In this document: positions 24,899 to 34,884 of the stretch, one piece after another | Position numbering within the stretch: position 1 is the stretch's first letter | How the letters are laid out: every line of letters starts with the position of its first letter | Assembly (NCBI RefSeq): GCF_014644315.1 | Contig: NZ_BMKL01000001.1 | Span: 1,995,001-2,059,000 of the forward strand | From: Tsuneonella deserti | Lineage (GTDB): Bacteria; Pseudomonadota; Alphaproteobacteria; Sphingomonadales; Sphingomonadaceae | Direction of reading: 5' to 3' | Length of the DNA stretch: 64,000 nt | Notes under the pieces: model-generated | What the model was told of the DNA's origin: nothing | Databases searched by the model: none | Seen by the model: only the letters and a program-made list of their open reading frames with translations | Position numbers and translations under genes: made by a program

Positions 24899-26035
24899 AT
24901 GTCTTCGATCCGTCCCTGGCGCGACATCGCGCGCCGTCCCTCGCGCCAGATCATGGTCGGCAACGTGCCGGTCGGGGGCGATGCGCCGATTTCCGTCCAG
25001 ACGATGACGAACACCCCGACTGAGGACGTGGGCGCGACGATCGATCAGATCCGCCGCTGCGAAGATGCCGGCGCGGACATCATCCGGGTGTCCTGCCCGA
25101 CGGCGGAGTCGACCGCCAACTTCGATCAGATTACCCGCGCCGCGCGCGTGCCGATCGTCGCCGACATCCACTTCCACTACAAGCGCGCGCTGGAAGCGGC
25201 CGACAAGGGCGCCGCGTGCCTGCGGATCAACCCGGGCAACATCGGCTCGAGCGAGCGGGTGGCCGAAGTGGTGCGCGCCGCCAAGGCCAACGGCTGCGCG
25301 ATCCGCATCGGCGTCAACGCCGGGAGCCTCGAACGCGACCTGCTCGAAAAGTACGGCGAGCCCTGCCCCGAGGCGCTGGTCGAAAGCGCGCTCGACCACA
25401 TCAAGCTGCTGCAGGACCACGACTTCCACGAATTCAAGGTGGCGGTGAAGGCCAGCGACGTGTTCCTCGCGGTCGCCGCCTACATGCAGCTTGCGGAAGC
25501 GGTCGACTGCCCGCTGCACCTCGGCATCACCGAGGCGGGCGGCCTGATCGGCGGGACCGTGAAGTCCGCCATCGGCATGGGCAACCTGCTGTGGGCCGGC
25601 ATCGGCGACACCATCCGCGTGTCGCTTTCGGCAGAACCCGAACAGGAAGTGCGCGTCGGCTTCGAAATCCTCAAGTCGCTCGGCCTGCGGACCCGCGGCG
25701 TGCGAATTGTCTCGTGCCCCTCGTGCTCGCGCCAGGGATTCGACGTCATCCGCACGGTGGAGGCGCTGGAAAAGCGGCTCGAGCACATCAAGACGCCGCT
25801 GTCCCTCTCGGTGCTCGGCTGCGTGGTCAACGGCCCCGGCGAAGCGCGCGAGACCGATATCGGCGTGACCGGCGGGGGCGCGGGCAAGCACATGGTGTAC
25901 CTGTCGGGCGTGACCGACCACCACGTGCAGAGCGAGACGATGCTCGATCACATCGTCAGCCTGGTCGAAGCCAAGGCCGCGGAAATCGAAGCTGCCCACG
26001 GCACCGACGGGGCGATGCCGGAAGCGGCGGAGTGA
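24899..26035 (+). CDS. ispG: 4-hydroxy-3-methylbut-2-enyl-diphosphate synthase IspG (GcpE)
   Basis: Catalyses the penultimate step of the MEP isoprenoid pathway with a 4Fe-4S cluster. It has 378 residues. The TIM barrel occupies about the first 260 residues ([30 protein letters not shown]). The cluster-binding C-terminal domain has Cys in [10 protein letters not shown] and [10 protein letters not shown]. The start [10 protein letters not shown] at 24899 is the family N-terminus; the open frame extends upstream without conserved sequence. The L,D-transpeptidase gene follows after 42 nt on the same strand. Confidence 0.96.
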   Translation: MSSIRPWRDIARRPSRQIMVGNVPVGGDAPISVQTMTNTPTEDVGATIDQIRRCEDAGADIIRVSCPTAESTANFDQITRAARVPIVADIHFHYKRALEAADKGAACLRINPGNIGSSERVAEVVRAAKANGCAIRIGVNAGSLERDLLEKYGEPCPEALVESALDHIKLLQDHDFHEFKVAVKASDVFLAVAAYMQLAEAVDCPLHLGITEAGGLIGGTVKSAIGMGNLLWAGIGDTIRVSLSAEPEQEVRVGFEILKSLGLRTRGVRIVSCPSCSRQGFDVIRTVEALEKRLEHIKTPLSLSVLGCVVNGPGEARETDIGVTGGGAGKHMVYLSGVTDHHVQSETMLDHIVSLVEAKAAEIEAAHGTDGAMPEAAE

Positions 26036-26077
26036 CGTTCAGCCTCCCTTTAGGAATGGCGGCATAGGCTCGCCGGC

Positions 26078-26791
26078 ATGAATCGGCGCGACCTCATCAA
26101 GGGAACGCTTGCCGCCGGCGCTGCGCTCGCGGTCACTCCGGCGCGCGCCGTGGTCCCTGCCGTTCCCACCGCGCTAACCCCCCGGGATCGCCGCCTGTTC
26201 GCCATCGCGCAGGAGCAACTGGCCCGGCGCGGAAGCGGGCTGTGGCTGCGCGACGTGGTCGGCATTGCCGATTTCGGGGTGCGATCCTCCCGGCCGCGGC
26301 TTCATTTCGTCGACATGGAGCGCGGCGTGGTCGATTCCTACCGCGTCGCCCACGGCGCGGGTTCCGATCCCGAGCACGACGGCTGGCTCAAGTGGTTCTC
26401 CAATATCGAGGACTCGCTTTGCTCCAGCAAGGGCGCGTACATGACGTTCGGCTGGTACACCGGCAAATACGGCACCTCGATCCGCCTCGAGGGCCTTGAC
26501 CAGACGAACTCCAACGCCTTGCCGCGCGCCATCGTGATGCACCGCGCGAGTTACTGCGAGCCGGCGCACCTTGCGCGCTATGGCGTGCTCGGCCGGTCGA
26601 ATGGCTGCTTTGCGATGAGCGATGCGGACTTCAAGATCGCGCTGCTGCGACTGGCGGGCGGGCGACTCCTCTTCGCCGACAAGCTCGGCCTCGATGACGG
26701 TCACGACGCAGTGCCCGAGCAGGCCGGCAATCTGCAACTCGTCGTGCCGCAGGGCGCCCCGCAGCCGCCGCTCATCCCTGGCGGTTTCTAG
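26078..26791 (+). CDS. Exported murein L,D-transpeptidase catalytic domain family protein (YkuD_2)
   Basis: A 237-residue protein. The N-terminus MNRRDLIKGTLAAGAALA resembles a Tat signal. The catalytic region has PRAIVMHRASYC and the active-site motif GRSNGCFAMSD, in which Cys forms the acyl-enzyme as in other L,D-transpeptidases. This short family (YkuD_2-like) is distinct from the YcbB type encoded next door. It probably remodels peptidoglycan crosslinks, but the reaction is inferred. It is downstream of ispG and ends at a strong bidirectional terminator. Confidence 0.82.
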   Translation: MNRRDLIKGTLAAGAALAVTPARAVVPAVPTALTPRDRRLFAIAQEQLARRGSGLWLRDVVGIADFGVRSSRPRLHFVDMERGVVDSYRVAHGAGSDPEHDGWLKWFSNIEDSLCSSKGAYMTFGWYTGKYGTSIRLEGLDQTNSNALPRAIVMHRASYCEPAHLARYGVLGRSNGCFAMSDADFKIALLRLAGGRLLFADKLGLDDGHDAVPEQAGNLQLVVPQGAPQPPLIPGGF

Positions 26792-26795
26792 CAAG

Positions 26796-26830
26796 AAAAA
26801 AGGCCCCCTCCCGAGGGAAGAGGCCTTTTC
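26796..26830. terminator. Bidirectional terminator between two L,D-transpeptidase genes
   Basis: The stem AAAAGGCC (26797-26804) / GGCCTTTT (26822-26829) encloses a second stem CCCTC/GAGGG. T runs occur on both strands, fitting two convergent genes. Confidence 0.8.
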
Positions 26831-26850
26831 TCCTACATCTTCACCAGTGA

Positions 26851-28230
26851 TCAGGTCGTCTGCAGGTCGTCCACGATCTCGACCACGTCTTCGCTGGTCG
26901 AACGCGCGCGGTTGGCCACGCGCGGCGCGTCGAAGCTCGCCAGCACCGGAGCATCGCGCCCATAGATGTCATTGAACTGCCGAAGCTGGCCGTTGATGTC
27001 GCGGCCCATTGTGAAATAGGTGATATAGACCGGCATCGATTTCTGGATCGGCACGCGGGTATACTTGCCGCTGGTGCTGATCGCGACCGCCTCGTCCGCC
27101 GCCGCCTTGCGCGTTTCGGGTGTGTTGGCGAGGTTGCCGAGGATCGCCAGCGTGATCGCCAGTTCCTGCGCCCGTTCGGTGCGGATGCAGCCGTGGCTAA
27201 GCGCGCGGTTTTCCTGGTTGAACAGGTTGCGGCTCGGCGTGTCGTGCAGGAAGATCGCGTGCGGATTGGGCATGTCGAGCTTCATCAGCCCCAGCGAGTT
27301 GCTTGGGCCGGGCTGCTGCACGACGATCAGCGAGCCGTCGGCCTGTTTCGTGACCTTGTAGCCCGCGCGGGGCGAGCGGAGGAGGGAAGCGCCCAGCCCC
27401 TCGCCCTTCACGATCGACTGTGGCACCGTCCAGGTCGGGTTGAAGATCACGCCTTCGACGGTCTCTGCAAGCTGGGGAGTCGCAGTGCGGCCCGGCTTGC
27501 CGACGATCGTCTTGTAGGTGCTGATGATCTTGTCGTTGACCGTCAGGCGAAGCTGGTATTCCGGCACGTTGGTGATGAGGTACTGGTTGCCCAGGTCCTT
27601 CGCCAGCCAGCGCCAGCGGTCCATGTTGGCGCGGATGAGCTTGCGCTGCCCCGCATCCCGCGTCTCGGCGAGCGCTCCCTTGAGGACCTCGTAGTCCGGG
27701 TGATCGGGATTGAGCGCCGCAAGCGTCGCGGCGACCGAGTGGCTGGCGAGCGCCTGCGCCATCACGTCGCCCGTGCGGTAGAGATCGGCATCGGGATCGA
27801 CCACGAACCATTGCTTGCGCGCCTCCATCGGCGTGCGCCCGTCGCGCAGGTCCTCGACCAGCCACGCGAAGCTGCGGCTGGCCGCCTCGTCGAGTGCCGC
27901 ACCCGGACCGGCGGCGATCGCCGCCTGGAGCTCCTGGGGCTTGTAGTCGCGCGGGTCCAGCCCCTCGCGTTCGATGCCGGCGATGACCGCGGCGAGCGCC
28001 CGCGCGTCGGCGACGTTCCAGCGCTGGACCATCGGGGTGACGGCCTGGACGGTTGCCGTCGTCGCCGGGGCCGGAGCGGCCTGCGCGGTGACTTCGTCCG
28101 ATCCTGCCGGAACCTTCTGGGGGGCGACGGTCGGCGGCTCGGGCGGCAGGAGGTTCTCGGGCGTCCTGCCCTGGGCCATGGCTGCCGAAGGTATCGCCAC
28201 CAGTGCCGCACCGATTACCCAACCACGCAT
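26851..28230 (-). CDS. Exported YcbB-type L,D-transpeptidase
   Basis: Periplasmic enzyme of 459 residues that forms 3-3 crosslinks in peptidoglycan. The signal peptide is MRGWVIGAALVAIPSAAMAQ. A proline-rich linker is followed by a helical scaffold region (ADARALAAVIAGIE, WLVEDLRDGRTP) and then the YkuD catalytic domain: PEYQLRLTVND, HAIFLHDTPSR, and RALSHGCIRTE with the catalytic Cys. The start at 28230 follows the signal peptide rule; the longer frame to 28599 has no conserved content and overlaps the DMT gene. It ends convergently at a shared terminator. Confidence 0.9.
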   Translation of the reverse strand: MRGWVIGAALVAIPSAAMAQGRTPENLLPPEPPTVAPQKVPAGSDEVTAQAAPAPATTATVQAVTPMVQRWNVADARALAAVIAGIEREGLDPRDYKPQELQAAIAAGPGAALDEAASRSFAWLVEDLRDGRTPMEARKQWFVVDPDADLYRTGDVMAQALASHSVAATLAALNPDHPDYEVLKGALAETRDAGQRKLIRANMDRWRWLAKDLGNQYLITNVPEYQLRLTVNDKIISTYKTIVGKPGRTATPQLAETVEGVIFNPTWTVPQSIVKGEGLGASLLRSPRAGYKVTKQADGSLIVVQQPGPSNSLGLMKLDMPNPHAIFLHDTPSRNLFNQENRALSHGCIRTERAQELAITLAILGNLANTPETRKAAADEAVAISTSGKYTRVPIQKSMPVYITYFTMGRDINGQLRQFNDIYGRDAPVLASFDAPRVANRARSTSEDVVEIVDDLQTT

Positions 28231-28399
28231 CGTTCCGTTACTCACCGTCAAATCGCCCCTGTATTGGTGGCGCCGCCAGATGGCGCCGTGGCTTCGCGGC
28301 GCACCATAGCGCGCAAGCCCGCTCTCCTTCAACTTGCGCGCCTGAAGCCCCGCTGAATCCGGCTTGACCGGTGGCGCGATTGCCACGACCGGCTCCGTG

Positions 28400-29293
28400 A
28401 TGCCACGTTCCGACCATCCGCTGCTGCCAGTGCTGGCCGCTTTCACGGCGATCGGCCTGTTGAGCTGGATGGACGCGTTCATGAAGAGCGCGTCCCTGAT
28501 GGTGGGAGCATACAGCGCCCTGCTGCTGCGCGCACCGATCGGATTCGCCATCGCCGCGCCATTGTGGCTCGGCCTGGGGGGACGATGGCCGAGGGGCACT
28601 GTGCTGCGGCTTCATCTCGTCAGGGGCGTGGTGGTCGCCGGCATGGCCTTCCTGTTTTTCTTCTCGCTTACCCTGCTGCCGTTGGCGCAGGCGATTGCGA
28701 TCAGCTTCATCGCGCCGCTGATCGCCCTGTTTCTCGCCAGCGTCCTGCTGGGTGAACGGATCGGCCGGCAGGCGATAGCCGGCGCGCTTCTCGGCCTTGC
28801 AGGCGTGGCGGTCATCCTCGCGGGCAAGATCTGGCGCGAAACGCTGGGCGCGGGAGCGCCGCTCGGCATCGCCGCGGTGCTTGCCTCCGCCGTTCTCTAC
28901 GCCTGGAACCTTGTGCTGCAGCGCCAGCAGGCGATGGTTGCCAAGCCGCTCGAGGTGGCCACCTTCCAGAACGGCGTGACGTTCCTGACCATGATCGGCT
29001 TTGCACCGGTCTTCTTCCGCCTGCCCCATGGCGACGCTTGGAGCGACATCGGCATCAGCGCCTTGCTGTCGGTATCGGGCGCCCTGCTGTTCACCTGGGG
29101 CTATGCGCGGGCCGAGACGCAGCGGCTCGCCCCGCTCGAATACTCGGGCTTCCTGTGGGCGGCGCTGTTCGGTTGGCTCTTCTTCCGCGAACCGGTTCCG
29201 GGGCCGACCATCGCCGGTGCGGCGCTGATCGTCGCCGGGTGCTGGATCGCCACCCGCGGCCATCCGCCCGAGCCGGAGCAGGTCGCCGTCTGA
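28400..29293 (+). CDS. EamA/DMT superfamily transporter
   Basis: A ten-helix protein of 297 residues formed by two EamA repeats, roughly 10-140 and 155-290. The first repeat has ALLLRAPIGFAIAAP and AQAIAISFIAPLIALFLASVLLGE; the second has LEYSGFLWAALFGWLFFREPVPG. The conserved LGE and FREP endings of each repeat are clear. Exported substrates of such proteins range from amino acids to metabolites and are unknown here. The ATG at 28400 is chosen over upstream alternatives because it is closest to the first helix. It diverges from the L,D-transpeptidase. Confidence 0.85.
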   Translation: MPRSDHPLLPVLAAFTAIGLLSWMDAFMKSASLMVGAYSALLLRAPIGFAIAAPLWLGLGGRWPRGTVLRLHLVRGVVVAGMAFLFFFSLTLLPLAQAIAISFIAPLIALFLASVLLGERIGRQAIAGALLGLAGVAVILAGKIWRETLGAGAPLGIAAVLASAVLYAWNLVLQRQQAMVAKPLEVATFQNGVTFLTMIGFAPVFFRLPHGDAWSDIGISALLSVSGALLFTWGYARAETQRLAPLEYSGFLWAALFGWLFFREPVPGPTIAGAALIVAGCWIATRGHPPEPEQVAV

Positions 29294-29439
29294 AGAGGCG
29301 CAGCTTGGGGCGAATCAAGGCATTCCTGCCCCGCGCCACCCTTGACCTCGCACGCCACAACGCGCAGGTGCGGCGCCAGTTTTCCGCCGCTCCCGCCGGC
29401 CAGGCGGTTTAGCGGCTAACCCGAAGGATTGGCGCACGT

Positions 29440-32115
29440 ATGACCCAGGTCGGCAAGGACTCGCTCGCAACCCGCAGCACGTTGACGGTCGGCGGCAAGG
29501 ATTACGCCTACTACTCGCTGAAGAAGGCGGCCGAGAAGATCGGCGACGTCAGCCGCCTGCCCTTCAGCATGAAGGTCCTGCTGGAAAACCTGCTCCGCTT
29601 CGAGGATGCCGGCTTCACCGTTTCGGTCGGTCACATCCAGGCGCTGGCGGACTGGCAACGCAACCCTTCGACCGGCGGCGAGATCCAGTACCGCCCGGCC
29701 CGCGTGCTGATGCAGGACTTCACCGGCGTTCCCTGCGTGGTCGATCTGGCCGCGATGCGCGATGCGATCGCAAAGCTTGGCGGCGATACCAAGAAGATCA
29801 ATCCACTGGTCCCCGTGCACCTCGTCATCGACCACTCTGTGATGGTCGACGAGTTCGGCACGCCCAAGGCGTTCGAAAAGAACATGGAGCTGGAATACCA
29901 GCGCAACGCCGAACGTTACGACTTCCTCAAGTGGGGATCGAAGAGCCTCGACAACTTCAAGGCGGTGCCTCCCGGCACCGGCATCTGTCACCAGGTGAAC
30001 CTGGAAAACATCGCCCAGTGCGTGTGGACCTCAACCGACGATGGCGGCGCGACGGTCGCCTATCCCGACACTTGCGTCGGCACCGATAGCCACACGACGA
30101 TGGTCAACGGCCTCGGCGTGCTCGGCTGGGGCGTGGGCGGGATCGAGGCGGAGGCCGCGATGCTCGGCCAGCCGGTCTCGATGCTCATCCCCGAAGTGGT
30201 TGGCTTCCGCATGACCGGCAAGCTGGCCGAGGGAGTCACCGCGACCGACCTCGTGCTCACCTGCACGCAGATGCTGCGCGCCCGCGGGGTGGTGGGGCGG
30301 TTCGTCGAATACTTCGGCGAAGGCCTCGCCTCGCTCAGCCTCGCCGACCGCGCGACACTCGCCAACATGGCGCCGGAATACGGCGCGACCTGCGGCTTCT
30401 TCGGCATCGACGACAAGACGCTCGAATACCTGCGCCTCACGGGCCGCGCGGAAGAGCAGATCGCGCTGGTCGAGGCCTACGCCAAAGAGCAGGGCCTGTG
30501 GATCGACCCGTCGGCGGAGGAGCCGGTGTTCACCGACACGCTGGAGCTGGACCTCGCCACCGTCGTCCCGAGCCTCGCCGGTCCCAAGCGCCCGCAGGAC
30601 AAGGTCGCGCTGCCCGACGTGGACAAGCTGTTCAACGACCAGCTCAGGGACATCTACGGCAAGTCCAAACCCACGCTCTGCCCGGTCGACAGCGCCGGCC
30701 ATGATGTGGGCGATGGCGACGTGGTGATCGCCGCGATCACCAGCTGCACCAACACCTCCAACCCGGACGTGCTGATCGCCGCCGGCCTGGTCGCCAAGAA
30801 GGCGCACGAGCGCGGTCTGAAGCCCAAGCCGTGGGTCAAGACAAGCCTGGCGCCGGGATCGCAGGTGGTCACCGATTACCTCGTCAAGGCCGGGCTGCAG
30901 CAGCATCTCGACGCGATCGGGTTCGACCTGGTCGGTTACGGCTGCACGACCTGCATCGGCAACTCGGGCCCGCTGGCCGAGCCGATCTCGAATGCGATCA
31001 ACGGCAACGACATCGTCGCCGCCAGCGTGCTGTCGGGCAACCGCAATTTCGAAGGGCGCGTGTCGCCCGACGTGCGCGCGAACTTCCTCGCATCCCCGCC
31101 GCTGGTGGTCGCCTACGCGCTCAAGGGAACGGTGACCGAGGACATGATCGACACACCGATCGGCACCGGCAGCGACGGGACGGACGTCTATCTCAAGGAC
31201 ATCTGGCCGTCGAATGACGAGATCGCCACCATCCGCGCGGGCGCGATCGACCGTGCGATGTTCACCGCCCGCTACGCCGACGTCTACAAGGGCGATGCGC
31301 ACTGGCAGGCGATCGACGTCACCGGCTCGGACACTTATTCGTGGCGCGCCGGATCGACCTATGTCGCCAACCCGCCGTACTTCGAAGGCATGACGATGAC
31401 GCCGGCCCCGGTGATGGACATCGTCGCTGCCAAGCCGCTGGCGATCCTCGGCGATTCGGTCACCACGGACCACATCAGCCCGGCCGGTTCGATCAAGGCC
31501 GACAGCCCCGCCGGGCGCTATCTGCAGGAGCACCAGGTCGCCAAGGCAGACTTCAACTCCTACGGCAGCCGCCGCGGCAACCATGAAGTGATGATGCGCG
31601 GCACGTTCGCCAACATCCGCATCAAGAACGAGATGGTCCCGGGCGTCGAAGGCGGCATGACGAAGTACGCCGGCGAGACGATGGCGATTTATGACGCGGC
31701 CATGAAGCACAAGGCCGATGGCACCCCCCTGGTGGTCGTCGCGGGCAAGGAGTACGGCACCGGCTCCTCGCGCGACTGGGCGGCCAAGGGCACCAACCTG
31801 CTCGGCGTGCGCGCGGTGATCGTCGAGAGCTTCGAGCGCATCCACCGCTCGAACCTCGTCGGCATGGGCGTCCTGCCGTTGCAGTTCCGTGAAGGCGAGA
31901 GCCGCCAGACGCTCAAGTTGACTGGCGACGACACGTTCACCATCCGCGGCCTGGCCGAGATCAAGCCGCAGCAGGACGTCGAGGTCGAGGTCACCCGCGC
32001 CGACGGATCGACTTTCACGTTCACCGCCAGGTGCCGGATCGATACCGCCAACGAGCTGGAATACTTCGCCAACGGCGGCATCCTCCATTACGTGCTGCGC
32101 AAGCTCGCCGCCTGA
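29440..32115 (+). CDS. acnA: Aconitate hydratase AcnA
   Basis: TCA cycle enzyme interconverting citrate and isocitrate, 891 residues, of the AcnA/IRP1 type. 4Fe-4S ligands are Cys in [10 protein letters not shown] and in [13 protein letters not shown]. Substrate-binding segments include [31 protein letters not shown] in part and the C-terminal swivel domain motif [17 protein letters not shown] putative RNA-binding (IRP) role cannot be judged. It is monocistronic: a 146 nt gap before it and a strong terminator after it. Confidence 0.97.
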   Translation: MTQVGKDSLATRSTLTVGGKDYAYYSLKKAAEKIGDVSRLPFSMKVLLENLLRFEDAGFTVSVGHIQALADWQRNPSTGGEIQYRPARVLMQDFTGVPCVVDLAAMRDAIAKLGGDTKKINPLVPVHLVIDHSVMVDEFGTPKAFEKNMELEYQRNAERYDFLKWGSKSLDNFKAVPPGTGICHQVNLENIAQCVWTSTDDGGATVAYPDTCVGTDSHTTMVNGLGVLGWGVGGIEAEAAMLGQPVSMLIPEVVGFRMTGKLAEGVTATDLVLTCTQMLRARGVVGRFVEYFGEGLASLSLADRATLANMAPEYGATCGFFGIDDKTLEYLRLTGRAEEQIALVEAYAKEQGLWIDPSAEEPVFTDTLELDLATVVPSLAGPKRPQDKVALPDVDKLFNDQLRDIYGKSKPTLCPVDSAGHDVGDGDVVIAAITSCTNTSNPDVLIAAGLVAKKAHERGLKPKPWVKTSLAPGSQVVTDYLVKAGLQQHLDAIGFDLVGYGCTTCIGNSGPLAEPISNAINGNDIVAASVLSGNRNFEGRVSPDVRANFLASPPLVVAYALKGTVTEDMIDTPIGTGSDGTDVYLKDIWPSNDEIATIRAGAIDRAMFTARYADVYKGDAHWQAIDVTGSDTYSWRAGSTYVANPPYFEGMTMTPAPVMDIVAAKPLAILGDSVTTDHISPAGSIKADSPAGRYLQEHQVAKADFNSYGSRRGNHEVMMRGTFANIRIKNEMVPGVEGGMTKYAGETMAIYDAAMKHKADGTPLVVVAGKEYGTGSSRDWAAKGTNLLGVRAVIVESFERIHRSNLVGMGVLPLQFREGESRQTLKLTGDDTFTIRGLAEIKPQQDVEVEVTRADGSTFTFTARCRIDTANELEYFANGGILHYVLRKLAA

Positions 32116-32141
32116 CCGCGCGGCCCGCATGATGGCATAAA

Positions 32142-32175
32142 GAAGGGGCGGCCTCCTCGCGGGGGCTGCCCCTTC
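32142..32175. terminator. Terminator downstream of acnA
   Basis: A long GC stem from GAAGGGGC (32142-32149) to GCCCCTTC (32168-32175) with inner pairs and a short loop. It lies between acnA and the convergent surface protein gene. The flanking sequence TTCCCG is a weak U tract on the plus strand, while AAAG before the stem gives CTTT on the minus strand. Confidence 0.65.
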
Positions 32176-32198
32176 CCGTCAGGCGGAGTGCTTCGAGG

Positions 32199-33194
32199 TC
32201 AGTCCGCCTTTTCGATCTTCTTGCGCCGGCTCAGCACCGCTGCAGCCGCAGCCCCGAACAGCACCATCATCGGCGGCGCCGGAACGGGCGTGCCGCTGGT
32301 CGAGCTGGAGCTCGAGGAGGATGTCGACGACGAGGTCGAACTGCTCGATGAGGTGGAGCTGCTTGACGAAGTGCTGCTCGACGATGAAGTCGAGGTGCTG
32401 CTGGTGACGTTGCCCGAAGTAGAGGTGCTGGTCGAAACGTTGCCCGAGGTGCTCGAACTGGTGGACGTGGACACATTGCCCGAAGTCGAAGTGCTCGAAT
32501 AGTTGCCCGAGCTCGAGGTCACGTTACCCGAGCTGGTCGAAGTCGACGTGGACGTCGTCACTCCTCCGGTCGAAGTCGACACACCGCCGGTGGAGGTCGA
32601 GACATTGCCCGAACTGGTTGAAGTCGAACTGGCGTTGTTGTTGTTGTCGATGTCGATGACGATGCCGCCGGACGAGCTTGAGCTCCCCGAGGTGGAGCCC
32701 GTGGTCGTGGAACTGACCACCACGCTGCCACCGCTCGATCCGCCGCCGAAGAAGCCGCCGAAAAATCCGCCGCCGAAACCGCCGAACCCGCCGCTGCCGC
32801 CGACCACGGTCACCCCGCCGCTGCCGCCGCTGACCGGGGCCGCCGGGGGCAGCGGCACGGGTGCGAGCGCCATCTGGTAGATGGGTGGGCAGACGTTGTC
32901 GCCCTGCACCTGCTGTGGTCCCGCGAAGTAGCCCACCGCCGGGCCGGCGGGGACGCATTCCACCTCGCGGCGGACGATGCGGCGCTTGCGGTGCACGGGG
33001 CGCGGCACATGGCGCTGTGCCACGTGGCGCGGCTTGGTGTAGCGCACCGCCTTGGTCGGTTTCGTCGGCTTCGTCGATTTGACGCTGGTCGAGGCTGCAA
33101 GTGGCTTCTCAGCCATGTGCACCGCGCCTCCGGCGAGCAGGACAGTGCCCGCGGCGGTGGCGGATAGTTTTGCGAGGGCCATCTTGACCGACAT
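32199..33194 (-). CDS. Ser/Thr/Gly-rich exported protein with a VPA/PEP-CTERM-like sorting tail
   Basis: A protein of 331 residues. The first 35 contain a signal-like helix (LSATAAGTVLLAGGAVHMA). Residues 40-80 are basic (TKPRHVAQRHVPRPVHRKRR). A glycine-rich segment (GGFGGFGGGFFGG) follows, then about 140 residues of Ser/Thr repeats with SGNVSTSTS units. The end is TPVPAPPMM, a hydrophobic helix (VLFGAAAAAVLS) and RRKK, the three-part PEP-CTERM/VPA sorting signal cleaved by exosortase-type enzymes. It is probably a heavily glycosylated surface or matrix protein. No exosortase gene is in the window. The ATG at 33194 is preferred over 33254. Confidence 0.75.
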   Translation of the reverse strand: MSVKMALAKLSATAAGTVLLAGGAVHMAEKPLAASTSVKSTKPTKPTKAVRYTKPRHVAQRHVPRPVHRKRRIVRREVECVPAGPAVGYFAGPQQVQGDNVCPPIYQMALAPVPLPPAAPVSGGSGGVTVVGGSGGFGGFGGGFFGGFFGGGSSGGSVVVSSTTTGSTSGSSSSSGGIVIDIDNNNNASSTSTSSGNVSTSTGGVSTSTGGVTTSTSTSTSSGNVTSSSGNYSSTSTSGNVSTSTSSSTSGNVSTSTSTSGNVTSSTSTSSSSSTSSSSSTSSSSSTSSSTSSSSSSSTSGTPVPAPPMMVLFGAAAAAVLSRRKKIEKAD

Positions 33195-33311
33195 GGTTAG
33201 TCTTCCGTTGCCTGTTCGGGAGCGCTGGCCTGCCGGCGGGTCCGGCCGGGACATGCCCCTGCTCCATCAGGAAACCCCGCCGCCCCCCGCGCGACAACGG
33301 AATTAACCAGA

Positions 33312-33335
33312 AAAATGCGTGTTTTCGGGCATTTT
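33312..33335. promoter_or_regulatory. Inverted repeat upstream of the Ser/Thr-rich surface protein
   Basis: AAAATGC (33312-33318) and GCATTTT (33329-33335) form a perfect 7 bp inverted repeat around a 10 nt spacer, about 120 nt upstream of the surface protein start. It could be an operator or a small hairpin; no regulator is identified. Confidence 0.3.
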
Positions 33336-33464
33336 CGAACCCTCGCGGCGGCTGAGGCTGAAGTCTGTCCCATAGCGGCACCGTTAGGCGGGGCCGGTTA
33401 ACCAGCGGCTCTCGGATTCCCTCGCCTACCCGCGGCTTTGCTGCCGAATCGCCGCGCCCGAAAG

Positions 33465-34496
33465 CTATTTTCCCGGGTCGAACAGCCCCGCCTGGCTGCC
33501 GCTCGGCGGCGTCATCTCGAGATGGGTCCACCCGGCATCGTTGAGGCACCGCCCGCGCGCGGTGCGGGCGACGAGGCCGAGCTGGATGAGGTAAGGCTCG
33601 ATCACTTCTTCCACCGTGTCACGCGGCTCGGCGAGGCCCGCAGCCAGCGTCTCCACGCCCACCGGCCCGCCCTTGTAGATGCCCGCGATCATCGAAAGGT
33701 AGCGGCGATCCATCGCATCGAGCCCCAGCCGGTCGATCTCCAGGCGGGTCAGCGCGGCATCGGCGACCGCGGCGGTGACCGTTCCGGCCGCCGCCGCGTG
33801 GGCGAAGTCCCGCACCCGCCGCAACAACCGTCCCGCCACACGCGGGGTGCCGCGGCTCCGCCGGGCGATCTCGCGCGCGCCGCCTTCCTCGATGGAGAGG
33901 CCGAGCAGCCGCGCGCCGCGCGTGACCACCCCCTCCAGTTCCTCGACCGTGTAGAAATTGAGCCGCACGGGAATGCCGAACCGGTCGCGCAGCGGCGTGG
34001 TCAACAGCCCCTGGCGGGTGGTCGCGCCGATCAGGGTGAACGGTGGCAGGTCGATCCGCACCGAGCGTGCCGAGGGCCCTTCGCCAATGATGAGGTCGAG
34101 CGCGCGGTCCTCCATCGCCGGATAGAGCACTTCCTCGACCACCGGATTGAGCCGGTGGATCTCGTCGATGAACAGCACGTCGCCCGCTTCGAGGTTGGTC
34201 AGCAGCGCGGCGAGATCCCCGGCCTTGCCGATCACCGGACCGCTGGTGGCGCGAAAGCCCACGCCGAGCTCCTTGGCGACGATCTGGGCGAGCGTGGTCT
34301 TGCCCAGCCCCGGCGGGCCGAAAAACAGCACGTGGTCCATCGCTTCGCCGCGCGCCCTGGCGGCATCGACGAACACCCGCAGGTTTTCCCGCGCCGCCTC
34401 CTGCCCGACGAACTCGCCGAGCGACTTGGGGCGCAGCGCGGCGTCGGGGTCGTCGGGAAGACGCTGGGGGGAATGAAGCGGAGCAGGTTCAGTCAT
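33465..34496 (-). CDS. ruvB: Holliday junction branch migration helicase RuvB
   Basis: Hexameric AAA+ motor that drives Holliday junction migration with RuvA. It has 343 residues. Walker A is [14 protein letters not shown], Walker B is [11 protein letters not shown], sensor 1 is [10 protein letters not shown] and the arginine finger region is [10 protein letters not shown]-terminal winged helix carries [15 protein letters not shown]. The start MTEPAPLHS (34496) overlaps the GFA gene stop by 8 nt, so translation is coupled to GFA and through it to ruvA. ruvC is not in the window. Confidence 0.97.
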   Translation of the reverse strand: MTEPAPLHSPQRLPDDPDAALRPKSLGEFVGQEAARENLRVFVDAARARGEAMDHVLFFGPPGLGKTTLAQIVAKELGVGFRATSGPVIGKAGDLAALLTNLEAGDVLFIDEIHRLNPVVEEVLYPAMEDRALDLIIGEGPSARSVRIDLPPFTLIGATTRQGLLTTPLRDRFGIPVRLNFYTVEELEGVVTRGARLLGLSIEEGGAREIARRSRGTPRVAGRLLRRVRDFAHAAAAGTVTAAVADAALTRLEIDRLGLDAMDRRYLSMIAGIYKGGPVGVETLAAGLAEPRDTVEEVIEPYLIQLGLVARTARGRCLNDAGWTHLEMTPPSGSQAGLFDPGK

Positions 34497-34884
34497 AGCG
34501 TTCGATATCGTCGCCGATGATGCAAACCCACGGGTACTTGCGGCCTTCATACACGGAGTAGGCAGGCGGGGGCATGGCCGGATCGCCCATGGTGCCTACC
34601 GGAATGGCGACCAGATCCGGTTTCGAGCGGGCCATGTACCAGACGGTGGAGCCGCAGCCAGGGCAGAAATGCATGTCCGCCACCCCGCCTTCGTCGCCCT
34701 TGCGCGACCATACGCGGCTGTCACCGTGAAAGACCACCCGGTCCGCGCGGAATCGCGCCTGTGCCGCGAACGGGGCGCCGCTTCGGCGCTGGCAATCGAG
34801 GCAGTGACATGCCGAAACGTATTCGGGCTCGCCCTCGCAAACGGCGGTCAGCGCGCCGCACTGGCACTTTGCGACGCGGCTCAC
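34489..34884 (-). CDS. GFA/CENP-V family zinc protein between ruvA and ruvB
   Basis: A 131-residue protein of the glutathione-dependent formaldehyde-activating enzyme-like (GFA/CENP-V) family. Zinc ligands are Cys in [20 protein letters not shown] and [12 protein letters not shown]. Despite the name, most members have no proven formaldehyde activity. It overlaps ruvA by 4 nt upstream and ruvB by 8 nt downstream, all on one strand, so it is translated as part of the ruv operon. Whether it acts in recombination or repair of aldehyde damage is unknown. Confidence 0.88.
   Translation of the reverse strand: MSRVAKCQCGALTAVCEGEPEYVSACHCLDCQRRSGAPFAAQARFRADRVVFHGDSRVWSRKGDEGGVADMHFCPGCGSTVWYMARSKPDLVAIPVGTMGDPAMPPPAYSVYEGRKYPWVCIIGDDIERYD

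Noticed and set aside
29303..29412. 36-codon frame between the DMT transporter and acnA, starting at TTG
   Set aside because: No ribosome binding site, no recognisable motif, and short enough to occur by chance.
30031..32130. Very long antisense open frame opposite acnA
   Set aside because: Long antisense frames are expected in GC-rich genes with biased codon use; the sense frame is a complete aconitase.
32290..32650. Array-like repeats that could suggest CRISPR or satellite DNA
   Set aside because: The repeats are degenerate codons for Ser/Thr in an intact reading frame; there are no constant repeats with unique spacers.
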